DNA of 64,000 nucleotides from Lachnospiraceae bacterium (lineage in GTDB: Bacteria; Bacillota; Clostridia; Lachnospirales; Lachnospiraceae). A program made the translations under genes and the position numbers. Shown piece after piece: positions 63,845 through 64,000 of the stretch; positions within the stretch are counted from its first letter, which is position 1; every line of letters begins with the position of its first letter. Where the stretch lies: contig JAFUYB010000043.1 of the NCBI GenBank assembly GCA_017470735.1, forward strand, positions 32,662 to 96,661, written 5' to 3'. Below the pieces are notes generated by a model. The model saw only the letters and a program-made list of their open reading frames with translations. It was not told the DNA's origin and searched no databases.

Positions 63845-63959
63845 AATAGTCCCTCCTTGACAAATCCCGATTGAACAAAATCGCTGCGCGATGGCCTGCC
63901 AAGGCTGTGGCGCAGTTTTGCATTTCTTAAAAAAGCAGTGGAAATATCTTCATGAATTC

Positions 63960-63988
63960 GGTATAGTTTAGTCACCACAACAAAACAA
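63960..63988 (-). promoter_or_regulatory. Candidate nitroreductase promoter
   Basis: Minus strand TTGTTT (63983-63988) and TATACC (63960-63965) with a 17-nt spacer, about 115 nt before the nitroreductase ATG. The leader between 63845 and 63960 shows no further feature. Confidence 0.4.
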
Positions 63989-64000
63989 CTGAACCAAGAA

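Overview
The window looks like a chromosomal segment of a Gram-positive Clostridia species, most likely a member of the Lachnospiraceae. The evidence is the syntenic block secG-rnr-smpB-ssrA, strong AGGAGG ribosome binding sites, frequent TTG starts, sigma-70-type promoters, a BspA-like/Ig-like surface protein, and protein families that are common in gut Lachnospiraceae (Rpn-type nucleases, AAA-ATPase_like/PDDEXK proteins, DUF4143 proteins). This assignment is inferred from gene content and not from any marker-gene search.

Region 1 (1-13.5 kb) is core genome: a partial PD-(D/E)XK-like gene, tmRNA (ssrA), smpB, rnr and secG (trans-translation, RNA decay, secretion), gdhA, the purine genes purB-purF-purC, a Sel1-repeat protein, gpmA with two paralogous zinc-ribbon/helix-turn-helix proteins, and a fused MEMO1-AMMECR1 protein.

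Region 2 (13.5-22.4 kb) is accessory and worn. It has a SugE/Gdx exporter, an AEC carrier, a broken Ser/Thr kinase facing an XRE regulator, a RelE/Phd toxin-antitoxin pair with a visible operator, Rpn nuclease fragments, a multiply disrupted small gene at 18.7-18.9 kb, an AAA-ATPase/PDDEXK protein, a decapitated DUF4143 protein starting in a 32-bp tandem repeat, and a PAP2 phosphatase.

Region 3 (22.4-53.7 kb, all minus strand) is the main find: a large contractile-injection-system-like locus. From the promoter side it encodes a small membrane protein, a tail-tube protein, a 1171-residue protein built on 12-residue repeats in the tape-measure position, a LysM tube-baseplate adaptor, gpD and gpV spike parts, gp25, two baseplate-J-type proteins, a gpI-type protein, a 579-residue tail-associated protein, a membrane-anchored pseudokinase, a membrane-anchored MORN-repeat protein, a PAAR-like DUF4280 spike tip, a degenerate class III cyclase, a degenerate SpoIIE-type phosphatase with dCache and HAMP, an AAA+ ATPase, a candidate membrane-active effector and a small acidic chaperone-like protein. 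No sheath gene is visible. An identical promoter architecture, a TTGGAC direct repeat 9 nt from the -10 box, precedes both the LysM gene and the 1589-residue surface protein at the end of the locus. This suggests one regulator controls the injection machinery and the surface protein. I read it as a membrane-anchored, sensor-coupled injection system of a Gram-positive cell, either sheath-less or with its sheath encoded elsewhere.

Region 4 (53.7-64 kb) has an M20 peptidase, a second AAA-ATPase/PDDEXK gene, an ABC/MFP exporter relic, a TetR-flavodoxin-monooxygenase group with twin palindromic operators, and an HxlR-regulated redox/detoxification cluster (Old Yellow Enzyme, frameshifted hydrolase, MIF-like tautomerase, DsbA-like protein without CxxC, nitroreductase).
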